The notes below the pieces were generated by a model. The model had not been told where the DNA came from, did no database searches, and saw only the letters and a list, made by a program, of their open reading frames with translations. DNA of 18,666 nucleotides from assembly GCA_009921765.1 (NCBI GenBank), contig RFXC01000066.1:1-18666 (forward strand). The letters are read 5' to 3'. This DNA is from Betaproteobacteria bacterium. Its GTDB lineage: Bacteria; Pseudomonadota; Gammaproteobacteria; Burkholderiales; Burkholderiaceae. The position numbers and the translations under genes were made by a program. Shown here one piece after another: positions 7,046-14,944 of the stretch (position 1 is the stretch's first letter; each line of letters starts with the position of its first letter).

Positions 7046-8122
7046 ATGCGATTCATATTCAAGACCCGATACGAGCAGGACCTGCAGCTGTTTCGTGACC
7101 GCACAGAAGCCGGCTGGTACGGCCTTCTGCTGGCGGTTCTGCTGGCTGCGCCGTTTGTCGTGCCCGAATACTGGCGGGCGCAGCTGGTATTCATTTACAT
7201 CTGGGGCATTGTCGGCTTCGGGCTGATGCTGCTCAGCGGCTTTACCGGCCAGCTCTCCATGGGGCATGCGGCGTTCCTCGCAATCGGTGCCTATACCGAG
7301 ACCTTGCTGCAGGCGGCGGGCTGGCCTTTTCTGCTGAGCGCACCCGCCTCGATCCTGCTTGCCGCCGCAGCAGGCATGCTGATCGGTGTGCCTGCGCTGC
7401 GACTGACCGGCATTTATCTGGCCATTGCCACGCTCGCCTTCGGTTTCATCGTCGAGGAAGTGCTCGCGCGTTGGGAGTCGCTCACTGCCGGCAACTCCGG
7501 ACTGATGGTGCCACCGCTCAATCTGGCGGGTAGTCCGCTCACCGGCTCAAACAGCTTTTACTATGTCTGTCTCGCATCCATCGTGCTGGTGGCGCTCGCA
7601 GTACGCAACCTGCTGCGTTCCCCTACCGGTCGCGCCTTCATCGCCATCCGCGATTCAGAAATCTCGGCCCAGAGCATGGGCGTGAATCTGGCCCGCTACA
7701 AGACGCTGAGTTTTGCGCTGTCGGCCGGCATCACCGGCCTGGCCGGCGCGCTGTATGCCCACCAAATCCGCTTCATCAGCCCCGAGCAGTTCACCCTGTT
7801 TCTGTCGATCGAGTTCCTGATGATGATCGTGATCGGTGGCATGGGGTCGCTGCACGGCGCGGTGTTCGGGGCCATCTTCATGATCGTGCTGCCGGAGCTG
7901 ATCGCCATTGCCAAAGACTACCTTCCCCAGGCGGTAGCCGAGCAGACCGGCCTCAAGTCCACGGTGTTCGGCGTACTCATGATTTTGTTCGTGCTGTTCG
8001 AGCCGCTTGGACTGTATGGTCGATGGGTCAAGATCCGCACCTGGTTCTCGCTCTTCCCCATGTACAAGGCTGGCATGTTCAGACGCCAGAAGACGTATCA
8101 GAAGTCGGAGCGGGTGCATTGA
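7046..8122 (+). CDS. livM: Liv-type ABC transporter permease (LivM family)
   Basis: Second inner-membrane permease of the Liv-type importer. 358 residues, ATG at 7046, no obvious Shine-Dalgarno, so translation may depend on the preceding livH. After a charged N-terminus (about 1-25) come about eight to ten hydrophobic segments. Family motifs are GFTGQLSMGHAAFLAIGAY (about 65-83), the EAA-like loop AIRDSEISAQSMGVNLARYK (about 205-225), and IGGMGSLHGAVFGA near 270. The C-terminus carries a basic, cytoplasmic-looking extension of about 30 residues ending in MFRRQKTYQKSERVH. The stop overlaps the livG start (TGATG), a sign of translational coupling. Confidence 0.93.
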   Translation: MRFIFKTRYEQDLQLFRDRTEAGWYGLLLAVLLAAPFVVPEYWRAQLVFIYIWGIVGFGLMLLSGFTGQLSMGHAAFLAIGAYTETLLQAAGWPFLLSAPASILLAAAAGMLIGVPALRLTGIYLAIATLAFGFIVEEVLARWESLTAGNSGLMVPPLNLAGSPLTGSNSFYYVCLASIVLVALAVRNLLRSPTGRAFIAIRDSEISAQSMGVNLARYKTLSFALSAGITGLAGALYAHQIRFISPEQFTLFLSIEFLMMIVIGGMGSLHGAVFGAIFMIVLPELIAIAKDYLPQAVAEQTGLKSTVFGVLMILFVLFEPLGLYGRWVKIRTWFSLFPMYKAGMFRRQKTYQKSERVH

Positions 8123-8880
8123 TGGAACTGCTTCGCGTCGAGCAACTCACCAAACGCTTTGGCGGCCTCACGGCAGTCGATGACGTTAGTTTTGGTGTTC
8201 GCGAAGGCGAGATCTACACCATCATCGGCCCCAACGGCGCGGGCAAGACCACCATCTTCAATCTGGTGAGCCTCATTTATCCGGCAAGTGCCGGACGGAT
8301 TGTTTACCGGGGGGAAGACCTGACCGGGCTCGCGCCCGATCGAGTGGTCTCGCGCGGCATCGGTCGCACATTCCAGAACATCGAACTGTTCGAACACGCT
8401 ACCGTGCTTCAGAACCTTCTGATCGGCTGCCACGCGCAGGCGCAGCCGAATTTCATTGCTGAAATGCTCTTTCTGCCGTCGGTTCGGCGTCGCGAAGTCG
8501 AACATCGCCGTCGGGTGGAGAAGATTATCGATTTCCTCGATCTGCAGGTGCACCGCGACAGCCGGGTGGCAGGTCTGCCGTATGGCGTTCGGAAGGTGGT
8601 GGAGCTTGCGCGGGCGCTCGCTGCGCAGCCCAGGTTGCTGCTTCTCGATGAGCCTTCGTCAGGACTCAATGTCGAGGAAACCGATGACATGGCTTACTGG
8701 ATTCAGGACATTCGTGACCTGCTGGGGATCACCGTGCTGATGGTCGAGCATGACATGAGCCTGGTGTCGCGTGTGTCGGACCGGGTGCTCGCGGTGAACT
8801 ATGGCAGGGTGCTGGCCGAGGGTTCTCCTTCGGAAGTTCAGTCGCATCCCGATGTGATTGCGGCTTACCTGGGAGACTGA
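8122..8880 (+). CDS. livG: Liv-type ABC transporter ATPase (LivG family)
   Basis: Cytoplasmic ATP-hydrolysing subunit that powers the importer. 252 residues, with ATG at 8122 overlapping the livM stop; a longer upstream reading would lie inside livM. Walker A is GPNGAGKTT (36-44), the Q-loop is in RTFQNIELF (82-90), Walker B is LLLLDEP (172-178) and the H-loop is H210 in MVEHDMS. The ABC signature is unusual: GLPYGVRK (151-158), where LivG proteins usually read LSYGQQR, so the Ser and Gln are replaced. This may be a lineage variant and does not by itself indicate inactivity, because the partner LivF has a perfect LSGGQ. Followed by livF after 4 bases. Confidence 0.94.
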   Translation: MELLRVEQLTKRFGGLTAVDDVSFGVREGEIYTIIGPNGAGKTTIFNLVSLIYPASAGRIVYRGEDLTGLAPDRVVSRGIGRTFQNIELFEHATVLQNLLIGCHAQAQPNFIAEMLFLPSVRRREVEHRRRVEKIIDFLDLQVHRDSRVAGLPYGVRKVVELARALAAQPRLLLLDEPSSGLNVEETDDMAYWIQDIRDLLGITVLMVEHDMSLVSRVSDRVLAVNYGRVLAEGSPSEVQSHPDVIAAYLGD

Positions 8881-8884
8881 AGGC

Positions 8885-9661
8885 GTGACCGACGACGTGA
8901 TTCTGCGGCTGTCGAACATCGAGTCGAGCTACGGCCCGGTCCAGGCGATTCGGGGAGTCAGTCTGGAGGTTCGGCGGGGTTCCATCGTCACCGTGCTGGG
9001 GGCGAACGGCGCAGGCAAGACCACGATCCTGAAAACCATTTCCGGGATCATCGATCCGCAGAAGGGGACAGTGTGGTTCGACGGCGAGGACATCCAGTGC
9101 CGCGATCCCGACTGGGTGGTTCGGCGTGGCATCAGTCACGTGCCCGAGGGGCGCGAGGTGTTCCCCATGCTGTCTGTGCGCGACAACCTGATGATGGGCG
9201 CTTTCACGCGGCGGGATCCAGCGGGTGTGGCGGCCGATATCGAGCGGATGTACGGCTACTTTCCGATTCTTCGCGAACGCGCGGCCCAGGAGGCCGGCCA
9301 ACTCTCGGGGGGGCAGCAGCAGATGCTCGCCATTGCGCGCGCGCTCATGTCGCGGCCGCGTCTGCTGCTTCTGGATGAGCCCAGCCTGGGGCTGAGCCCC
9401 AAGCTCACCAAAGAAATCTTTTCGATCGTCAAGCGGGTCAATCGCGAGGAAGGCACCACCATGTTGCTGGTTGAGCAGAACGCCAGCATTGCCCTTGCCA
9501 CCGCCGATTTCGGCTATGTGCTCGAGGTTGGGCGGGTGGTGATGGAAGACCGCTGCGAGGTGCTGCTCCGCAAAGACGACATCCGCGAGTTTTACCTGGG
9601 TATGAAAGCGGAGTCGGCGCGCGGCGAACGACGCTGGAAAAAGAAGAAGCAGTGGCGATGA
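8885..9661 (+). CDS. livF: Liv-type ABC transporter ATPase (LivF family)
   Basis: Second ATPase of the importer, 258 residues. The GTG at 8885 was chosen because it lies 4 bases after the livG stop with GGAG about 9 bases upstream; an ATG at 8858 would overlap livG. Walker A is GANGAGKTT (39-47), the signature LSGGQQQ (140-146) and Walker B LLLLDEP (160-166), with the switch region in LLVEQNA (194-200). The signature is written partly with a run of seven Gs (9307-9313). The C-terminus has a basic tail ending WKKKKQWR (251-258), longer than the usual YLG ending of LivF. The last bases overlap the start of the acyl-CoA ligase. Confidence 0.94.
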   Translation: MTDDVILRLSNIESSYGPVQAIRGVSLEVRRGSIVTVLGANGAGKTTILKTISGIIDPQKGTVWFDGEDIQCRDPDWVVRRGISHVPEGREVFPMLSVRDNLMMGAFTRRDPAGVAADIERMYGYFPILRERAAQEAGQLSGGQQQMLAIARALMSRPRLLLLDEPSLGLSPKLTKEIFSIVKRVNREEGTTMLLVEQNASIALATADFGYVLEVGRVVMEDRCEVLLRKDDIREFYLGMKAESARGERRWKKKKQWR

Positions 9662-11493
9662 TGGCGACGCAAATGGCGCATCCGCAGGGCGAAACCATTG
9701 GCCGAAAGTTCTGGCATGCGGTGCAGTTGCGCGGCGACCGCATCGCGCTGCGCCAGAAGGTTCTGGGCATCTGGGAGGAGCAGTCCTGGCGCGATCTGGG
9801 TGGGCACGCCCGGCGAATCGCCATGGCGCTCGCGGCCGACGGCCTGCAACCCGGCGAGGTGGCGGCAATCCTTGCCAACACCCGACGTGAATGGAGCTAT
9901 GCCGACTACGGCATTCTTCTCGCGGGCGGAGTGTCGAGCGGCATCTATCCCACCGATGCCGCCTCTCAGGTTCACTATCTGTGCGCCGATTCCGCCACCC
10001 GGGTGCTGTTCGTTGAAGACGACGAGCAACTCGACAAAGTGCTCGAGGTGCGCGAGCGGCTGCCGTTACTGTCCCGGATCGTGGTCTTCGAGATGGAGGG
10101 GCTTGAACGTCTCAACGATCCGATGGTGATGAGCCTCGAGGCATTCGAGGCGCGCGGGGAGGCCTTCGATCAATCGAACCCTGATGAATTCGAGCGCCGG
10201 CTTGCCGCGCGCAGCCAGCATGATCTGGCCATCCTGATTTACACCTCGGGCACCACCGGCAAGCCCAAGGGTGCGATGCTCTCGCATCGAAATCTGTGTT
10301 CCGTGATGGAGCGCTTTGCGCCTGAACTCGCGGCCGACGAGACCGACGACAAGATGGCGTTTCTGCCGCTTTGCCATATTGCCGAGCGAATGATCGGCCA
10401 GTTTCTGTCGCTTGAAACCGGCGCCCGGTTGAACTACGTTGAAAACCCGGAAACCATTGCCGAGAACATTCGCGAGATCGCGCCCTCCATCATTCTGTGC
10501 GTACCGCGGGTCTGGGAAAAATTCTATTCCGCCGTATCCATCCGGCTTCGCGAGGCCACTCCGCTTCAGCGCTGGGCCTATGGCGTGGCGATTTCAATCG
10601 GCTATCGCGTGGCCGATCGAAGGCTCTCGGGTCAGCCGGTGGGCGCGGGGCTGCTCGCTGCGTTCGGACTGGCCCGCTTTCTGGTGTTGAACAACATCCG
10701 CAAGGCGATCGGCGTGAACCGCATGCGTTGGGCGATCAGCGGCGCGGCACCGATCTCGCCCGAACTCATCCGCTGGTATCACGCGCTTGGCGTTCCGCTC
10801 TACGAAGGCTGGGGCATGTCGGAGACCACCGCAGGGGGATCGCTCAACCTCCCTGGTGCCATCCGCCTGGGCACCATCGGTCGTCCTCAGCCCTGGGCGG
10901 AAATGAAGGTGTCGGCGGAGGGCGAGATTCTGATCCGTGGCGACAATGTCTTCATGGGGTATCTCAATCAGCCTGAAAAAACCGCTGAAGTGCTTGATGC
11001 CGATGGATGGTTGCACACGGGCGATGTCGGAACCGTTGATGAGGACGGGTTCTTTCGAATCACCGACCGGATGAAGGACATCATCATCACGGCTGGCGGC
11101 AAGAACATCACACCCTCGGAAATTGAGAACGAGCTCAAGTTTTCACCCTACATCACCGACGCCGTGGTGATCGGTGACAGGCGGGCGTTCCTGACCGCGC
11201 TTGTCATGATTGACCACGAAAACGTTGAGCGCTTTGCGCAGGAGCTCAACGTGCCGTTCACCAATTTTCAGAGCCTCTGCCGTACCCGCGAGGTGCAGGA
11301 ACTGATTCAGGGTGAGGTGGACCGTGTGAACACCAGATTCGCGCGGGTGGAGCAGGTGAAAAAATTCCGTCTGATCGAACACAAGCTCACCGCGGAAGAT
11401 GAAGAGCTCACCCCCACCATGAAGTTGAAACGCAAGCTCGTGAATGAAAAGTATCGTGATCTGATCGAATCGATGTACTCTGCAAAATCCTGA
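9658..11493 (+). CDS. AMP-forming long-chain type acyl-CoA ligase
   Basis: Activates a carboxylic acid to its acyl-CoA through an acyl-adenylate. 611 residues from the ATG at 9658, which overlaps the livF stop as ATGA; GTG 9652 and ATG 9661 are alternative starts 2 codons longer or 1 shorter. The P-loop YTSGTTGKPKG is at 195-205, the adenylate-binding YEGWGMSETT at 382-391, the TGDVG motif at 454-458 and the hinge stretch ITDRMKDIIITAGGKNITP from 468. The length and the extra helical segment before the YEGWGMSETT motif match long-chain (FadD15/ACSBG-like) ligases rather than short acetyl-CoA synthetases. Its position among transporter genes suggests uptake coupled to activation. Substrate chain length is an inference and is not fixed by motif. 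Confidence 0.9.
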   Translation: MMATQMAHPQGETIGRKFWHAVQLRGDRIALRQKVLGIWEEQSWRDLGGHARRIAMALAADGLQPGEVAAILANTRREWSYADYGILLAGGVSSGIYPTDAASQVHYLCADSATRVLFVEDDEQLDKVLEVRERLPLLSRIVVFEMEGLERLNDPMVMSLEAFEARGEAFDQSNPDEFERRLAARSQHDLAILIYTSGTTGKPKGAMLSHRNLCSVMERFAPELAADETDDKMAFLPLCHIAERMIGQFLSLETGARLNYVENPETIAENIREIAPSIILCVPRVWEKFYSAVSIRLREATPLQRWAYGVAISIGYRVADRRLSGQPVGAGLLAAFGLARFLVLNNIRKAIGVNRMRWAISGAAPISPELIRWYHALGVPLYEGWGMSETTAGGSLNLPGAIRLGTIGRPQPWAEMKVSAEGEILIRGDNVFMGYLNQPEKTAEVLDADGWLHTGDVGTVDEDGFFRITDRMKDIIITAGGKNITPSEIENELKFSPYITDAVVIGDRRAFLTALVMIDHENVERFAQELNVPFTNFQSLCRTREVQELIQGEVDRVNTRFARVEQVKKFRLIEHKLTAEDEELTPTMKLKRKLVNEKYRDLIESMYSAKS

Positions 11494-11506
11494 AGGAGAC
11501 AACCCC

Positions 11507-12688
11507 ATGAACTCACGCAGACAGTTTCTCGAACTCGGTGCGGCCGGCGGCGTGCTCGCCGCGGTGCCCGCCTCCAGTGCCTGGGCCGATCAGGGCGTCA
11601 CGCGCGACCAGATCGTGATCGGGTCCATCCAGGATCTGTCCGGGCCACTGGTCACGCTTGGCAAGCCCATCCAAAACGGCATGATCATGCGCACCGAGCA
11701 GATCAATGCCGAGGGCGGCATTCATGGGCGCAAGATCCGACTGGTGGTCGAGGATTCGGGCTACGATCCTCGCAAGGCCGTGCTGGGTGCGCAAAAGCTT
11801 CTGACCCAAGACCGCATTTTTGCAATGATCGGTTCGCTGGGGTCGGTGGTGTCGCTCGCCACCATTCCGCTGGTGCTCGAGAAGAACGTTGCCCACCTGT
11901 TCCCCACCACGGCGCACCACGGCAACTTCGACCCGTTCCACAAGCTCAAATTCGCCATCTCCACGCCCTACCCGCAAAGCACAGCGATCGGTCTCAAGGA
12001 AGTGGTGAAACTGTCGGGCGCCAAGCGTATCGGTATCCTTTACCAGGATGATGAGTACGGGCTCGAAGTGTTGCGTGGCACCGAATCCGCGCTGAAGGAT
12101 CTGGGGCTCACCCTGATCGAGCGCACCACCTACAAACGTGGCGCTACCGATTTCGCCTCTCAGATGCAGCGCCTGCGCGCAGCCAACCCCGACCTGATCG
12201 TGCTGGGTACCATCGTTCGTGAAACCATCGGTGCAATGGCTACCGCGCGGCGACTGGGCTACACCGGGCAGTTCTTCGGCAGTCAGGCGGCTTACATGCC
12301 GGCGGTTCCGAAGGCGGGTGGTGCTGCGGTGGAGGGCCTCTTTGCCATTAGCGAAACGCCGGTCCCCTATCGCGACGATCCGTCCAACACCCGTGTACTC
12401 AATGAATGGATGGATGCGTTCAAGGCGCGCTTCAAGGAAGACGCCGAACTGTGGGCGGCCACCGGCTGGATGATGGTGGATATTTTCGCCCGCGCCGCTG
12501 AGCGGGCCGGGCCCAAACTCACCACCGACTCGCTGGTGAAGGCGCTCGAAGACCACCCGTACCCGCGTGGGTTCCTGGGCAACCCCGAGTTCGTGTTCGG
12601 GCCGCAGAAGCGCCTGGGTAACGATCAGACCCGGCTTGCGCAGATTCAGGGCGGGCGCTGGAAAACGGTGTCCGACTTCCTGCGCTGA
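11507..12688 (+). CDS. Periplasmic substrate-binding protein of the Liv-type importer (Tat-type signal)
   Basis: Captures the solute in the periplasm and hands it to LivHM. 393 residues; AAGGAG lies about 8 bases upstream of the ATG at 11507. The N-terminus has a twin-arginine motif SRRQFLE (3-9), a hydrophobic stretch and a likely signal-peptidase site ASSAWA/DQ after residue 27. The mature part begins VTRDQIVIGSIQDLSGPL, typical of the peripheral-binding (Leu/Ile/Val) family, with IGSLGSVVSLA near 105. It follows the ligase by 13 bases and ends the plus-strand operon. The sequence places it in the broad LivK-like superfamily that in proteobacteria also binds aromatic and organic acids; the ligand is unknown. 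Confidence 0.92.
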   Translation: MNSRRQFLELGAAGGVLAAVPASSAWADQGVTRDQIVIGSIQDLSGPLVTLGKPIQNGMIMRTEQINAEGGIHGRKIRLVVEDSGYDPRKAVLGAQKLLTQDRIFAMIGSLGSVVSLATIPLVLEKNVAHLFPTTAHHGNFDPFHKLKFAISTPYPQSTAIGLKEVVKLSGAKRIGILYQDDEYGLEVLRGTESALKDLGLTLIERTTYKRGATDFASQMQRLRAANPDLIVLGTIVRETIGAMATARRLGYTGQFFGSQAAYMPAVPKAGGAAVEGLFAISETPVPYRDDPSNTRVLNEWMDAFKARFKEDAELWAATGWMMVDIFARAAERAGPKLTTDSLVKALEDHPYPRGFLGNPEFVFGPQKRLGNDQTRLAQIQGGRWKTVSDFLR

Positions 12689-12731
12689 CCGCGTGCGGTG
12701 ATTGAAGGCTTGCCGCGCGCGGGGTTCAATC
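12689..12731. terminator. Possible bidirectional terminator between convergent genes
   Basis: The binding protein and the minus-strand acyl-CoA dehydrogenase converge with only 37 bases between stops. A 7-bp inverted repeat GATTGAA/TTCAATC (12700-12706 with 12725-12731) encloses a GC-rich 18-base loop that itself holds the palindrome CCGCGCGCGG (12713-12722). The right arm enters the end of the dehydrogenase gene. There is no T run in either direction, so the terminator call rests on position and dyad only. Confidence 0.35.
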
Positions 12732-13883
12732 CCGGGCGCGGGCCTGCAAGCCCATGGTTTTGGCGATGATGCCCAGCATCACTTCATCGGCGCCGCCGCC
12801 GATCGAGGCAAGCCGGGAATCGCGCCAATGGCGGTTGACCGAGGTTTCCTCGATATAGCCCATGCCTCCCCAGAACTGTAGGCACCAGTCGGCGGTTTCA
12901 CGCGCGACGCGAGCGGCCTTGAGTTTGCACATGGAAGCAAGCTGTGTCACATCGTTGCCCGCCACGTAGAGCGCGACGGTCTTGTGGAGCAGAGCGCCGG
13001 TAGCCTCCACTTCGGTCTGCAGTTCGGCGAGTTTGAACTGAATGAACTGGTTGGCCAGCAGCGGCTTGCCGAACGCCTCGCGGCTCTTCAGGTAGTCGAC
13101 GGTTTCCTGGATGATGAGGGCGTTTTTCTGCCATCCGGCGGCGGCCCACATGCGTTCTTCCTGGAACTGCATCATCTGATAGGTGAAGCCCATGCCCTCC
13201 TCGCCTATTCGCCAGCGCTGCGGGACGCGAACGCCATCGAAGTGAATCTGCGCGGTGTCTGATGAATGCATGCCGGCCTTGCGCAGCTTCCGTGCGATGG
13301 TGATGCCGGGTGTGTCCATGGGCACGCAGATCAGGGTCTTGTTGCGATGCGCAGCCCCCTCCGAGGTGTTGGCAAGGAGGCACATCCAGTCGGCCTGCGT
13401 GCCGCTGGTGGTCCACATCTTGCCGCCGTCGATGACGTAATCGTCGCCGTCGCGGCGTGCGACCGTCCGGATCGATGCGACATCGGACCCGGCGCCCACT
13501 TCGGAGACGCCCAGGCAGGCCACCCGCTCACCCGAAATCGATGGCGCGAGGAACTCGCGTTTCACCTCATCTGAACCAAAGCGCGCCAGCGCAGGCGTGG
13601 CCATGTCGGTCTGCACACCGATTGCCATGGGCACACCGCCGCAGCGGATCCACGACAGGGCCTCGGCGACTGCGATGCCGTAGGAATAGTCGAGCCCCAT
13701 TCCGCCGTACTCCACAGGCTTGCAGACACCCAGAAAACCTAGTCGCCCCATCTTGCGGAACAACTCGCGCGCCGGAAAGATGCCTTCGGCCTCCCACTGA
13801 TCGACATGTGGGTTGATCTCGGCCTCAATGAACTTCCTGAGCGAGTCCTGAATCTGGCGATGCTGGTCGGTGTAAAGATGCAT
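12726..13883 (-). CDS. Acyl-CoA dehydrogenase, citronellyl-CoA dehydrogenase (AtuD)-like
   Basis: Flavoprotein that desaturates an acyl-CoA. 385 residues from the ATG at 13883; an in-frame TTG at 13898 would add five residues but has no better ribosome site. Stretches such as PHVDQWEAEGIFP (about 25-37), CGGVPMAIGVQTDMATPALARFG (81-103) and SIGGGADEVMLGII (360-373) recall the citronellyl-CoA dehydrogenase group of acyclic terpene utilisation as I remember it. The medium-chain catalytic Glu position is G363, and the likely base is E243 in QFQEERM. It follows the FAH gene by 18 bases, so the two form a unit. Terpenoid or branched acyl-CoA as substrate is an inference; the companion carboxylase genes of a full atu cluster are not in the window. 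Confidence 0.88.
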   Translation of the reverse strand: MHLYTDQHRQIQDSLRKFIEAEINPHVDQWEAEGIFPARELFRKMGRLGFLGVCKPVEYGGMGLDYSYGIAVAEALSWIRCGGVPMAIGVQTDMATPALARFGSDEVKREFLAPSISGERVACLGVSEVGAGSDVASIRTVARRDGDDYVIDGGKMWTTSGTQADWMCLLANTSEGAAHRNKTLICVPMDTPGITIARKLRKAGMHSSDTAQIHFDGVRVPQRWRIGEEGMGFTYQMMQFQEERMWAAAGWQKNALIIQETVDYLKSREAFGKPLLANQFIQFKLAELQTEVEATGALLHKTVALYVAGNDVTQLASMCKLKAARVARETADWCLQFWGGMGYIEETSVNRHWRDSRLASIGGGADEVMLGIIAKTMGLQARARD

Positions 13884-13901
13884 GGTGTGACGACTCAAGG
13901 C

Positions 13902-14795
13902 TTAGCGTCTGACGGGGTTGCGAAGAATTCCGATCCCTTTGACCTCGACCTCGACGACGTCGCCATCGCGCAGAAAACGCTTCGGAGTCATTCCATAGCC
14001 GACACCGCTGGGCGAGCCAGTCGTGATGACGTCCCCAGGCATCAATTGATAGAACTGCGAGTAGTACGCCACCAATGTGGCCACACCGAATACCAGATCG
14101 TTGGTATTGGAAGACTGCACCACCTCGCCATTGACGCGTGTCTGAATCGGCAGGTTGCCAGGATCACCCAGTTCGTCGGCAGTAGCCACCACGGGTCCCA
14201 TCGGGCAGAAAGTGGGAAGCATCTTGCCCAGCAGGTTGTGCTCCCAGGTGTTGATCGCCTGCATCCGCCCTTCAGCGGCGAAAAAGGGCGCTACCCAGTC
14301 GCGCGCGGAAACATCGTTGACCAGTGTGTAGCCCGCGACATAATCGAGCGCGTGGGCCTCGCTCACCCGGTGACAGGGGCGCCCGATTACCGCGCTGAAT
14401 TCACCCTCCCAATCGACCATGTCCGGGTTCGAGGCAGGCAGCCGGATCGCCTCGCCCGTGCCAATGATGCTGGCTACGCTCTTGGTAAAGGAGGTCGGGG
14501 TTGCCGGTACCGGCGTATTCATTTCATGCAGGTGCTCCCGGTAGTTCATGCCGCACGACAGCACGATGCGCGGATCGGGAATGGGAGCCAGGAGTGTGGC
14601 ATTGGCAACCAGCGCGTCGCGCGGCGGAGCGTTCGCGATGCTTTGCAGTCGACGCAATGCCGGTTCGCCTGCCTCCAGGATGCCTCGTACCGATTGGGGC
14701 AGTTTCGGGTCGCAGCGGGACAGGTCGACAACGCCTTCGGCAAGCAGGATTCCAGCGCGCGCTCCGGCGGCGCTTTTGAATGTCACGAGTTTCAT
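13902..14795 (-). CDS. Fumarylacetoacetate hydrolase (FAH) family protein
   Basis: Metal-dependent FAH-fold enzyme. The family includes fumarylacetoacetate hydrolases, acylpyruvate hydrolases, HpcE-like decarboxylases and hydratases, which cut or hydrate C-C bonds of ring-cleavage products. 297 residues; GGAG lies 8 bases upstream of the ATG at 14795. Conserved features are CGMNYREHLHEM (81-92), the metal ligands E130 and E132 in DWEGEF, D161 in LVNDVSARDW, and TTGSPSGVGYGM near the C-terminus. It is divergent from the second binding protein and first in a two-gene unit with the acyl-CoA dehydrogenase. The precise reaction cannot be assigned from motifs. Confidence 0.9.
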   Translation of the reverse strand: MKLVTFKSAAGARAGILLAEGVVDLSRCDPKLPQSVRGILEAGEPALRRLQSIANAPPRDALVANATLLAPIPDPRIVLSCGMNYREHLHEMNTPVPATPTSFTKSVASIIGTGEAIRLPASNPDMVDWEGEFSAVIGRPCHRVSEAHALDYVAGYTLVNDVSARDWVAPFFAAEGRMQAINTWEHNLLGKMLPTFCPMGPVVATADELGDPGNLPIQTRVNGEVVQSSNTNDLVFGVATLVAYYSQFYQLMPGDVITTGSPSGVGYGMTPKRFLRDGDVVEVEVKGIGILRNPVRR

Positions 14796-14944
14796 GAGGT
14801 TTTCTCCGGTTTGCGTCCCGTTTGGGCCTGATTTCGAGAGCATGGTATCAACATGGTGTCTGCGCCGGCACGCTGTCGGTTGACAAGCGGTTCCGGGGCG
14901 ACCAACATCCGACGCAAAATCACAACCCTGACGAGGAGACTTCG
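14796..14944. promoter_or_regulatory. Divergent promoter region between FAH gene and binding protein gene
   Basis: A 149-base gap between divergent units. On the plus strand a consensus -35 TTGACA (14880-14885) is followed after 17 bases by a weak -10, CAACAT (14903-14908), about 37 bases before the ATG at 14945, with GAGGAG just ahead of the start. This is a reasonable sigma-70 type promoter for the binding protein-reductase-VOC-FAH operon. No comparably good promoter was found on the minus strand for the FAH gene. Confidence 0.45.

Noticed and set aside
6107..7267. 386-residue open frame on the minus strand
   Set aside because: Antisense to livH and the start of livM; strongly biased to His, Gln and Asp as expected from the complement of membrane-protein codons.
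9638..9651. A-rich stretch at the end of livF as a possible -1 frameshift site
   Set aside because: Only five As precede the G, so the slippery heptamer is not complete and the ligase has its own ATG.
8729..9868. 379-residue open frame on the minus strand
   Set aside because: Antisense to livG, livF and the ligase start; Pro/Arg/His-rich, no domain.
11513..12556. 347-residue open frame on the minus strand
   Set aside because: Mirror of the first binding protein gene, which has a signal peptide and a good ribosome site.
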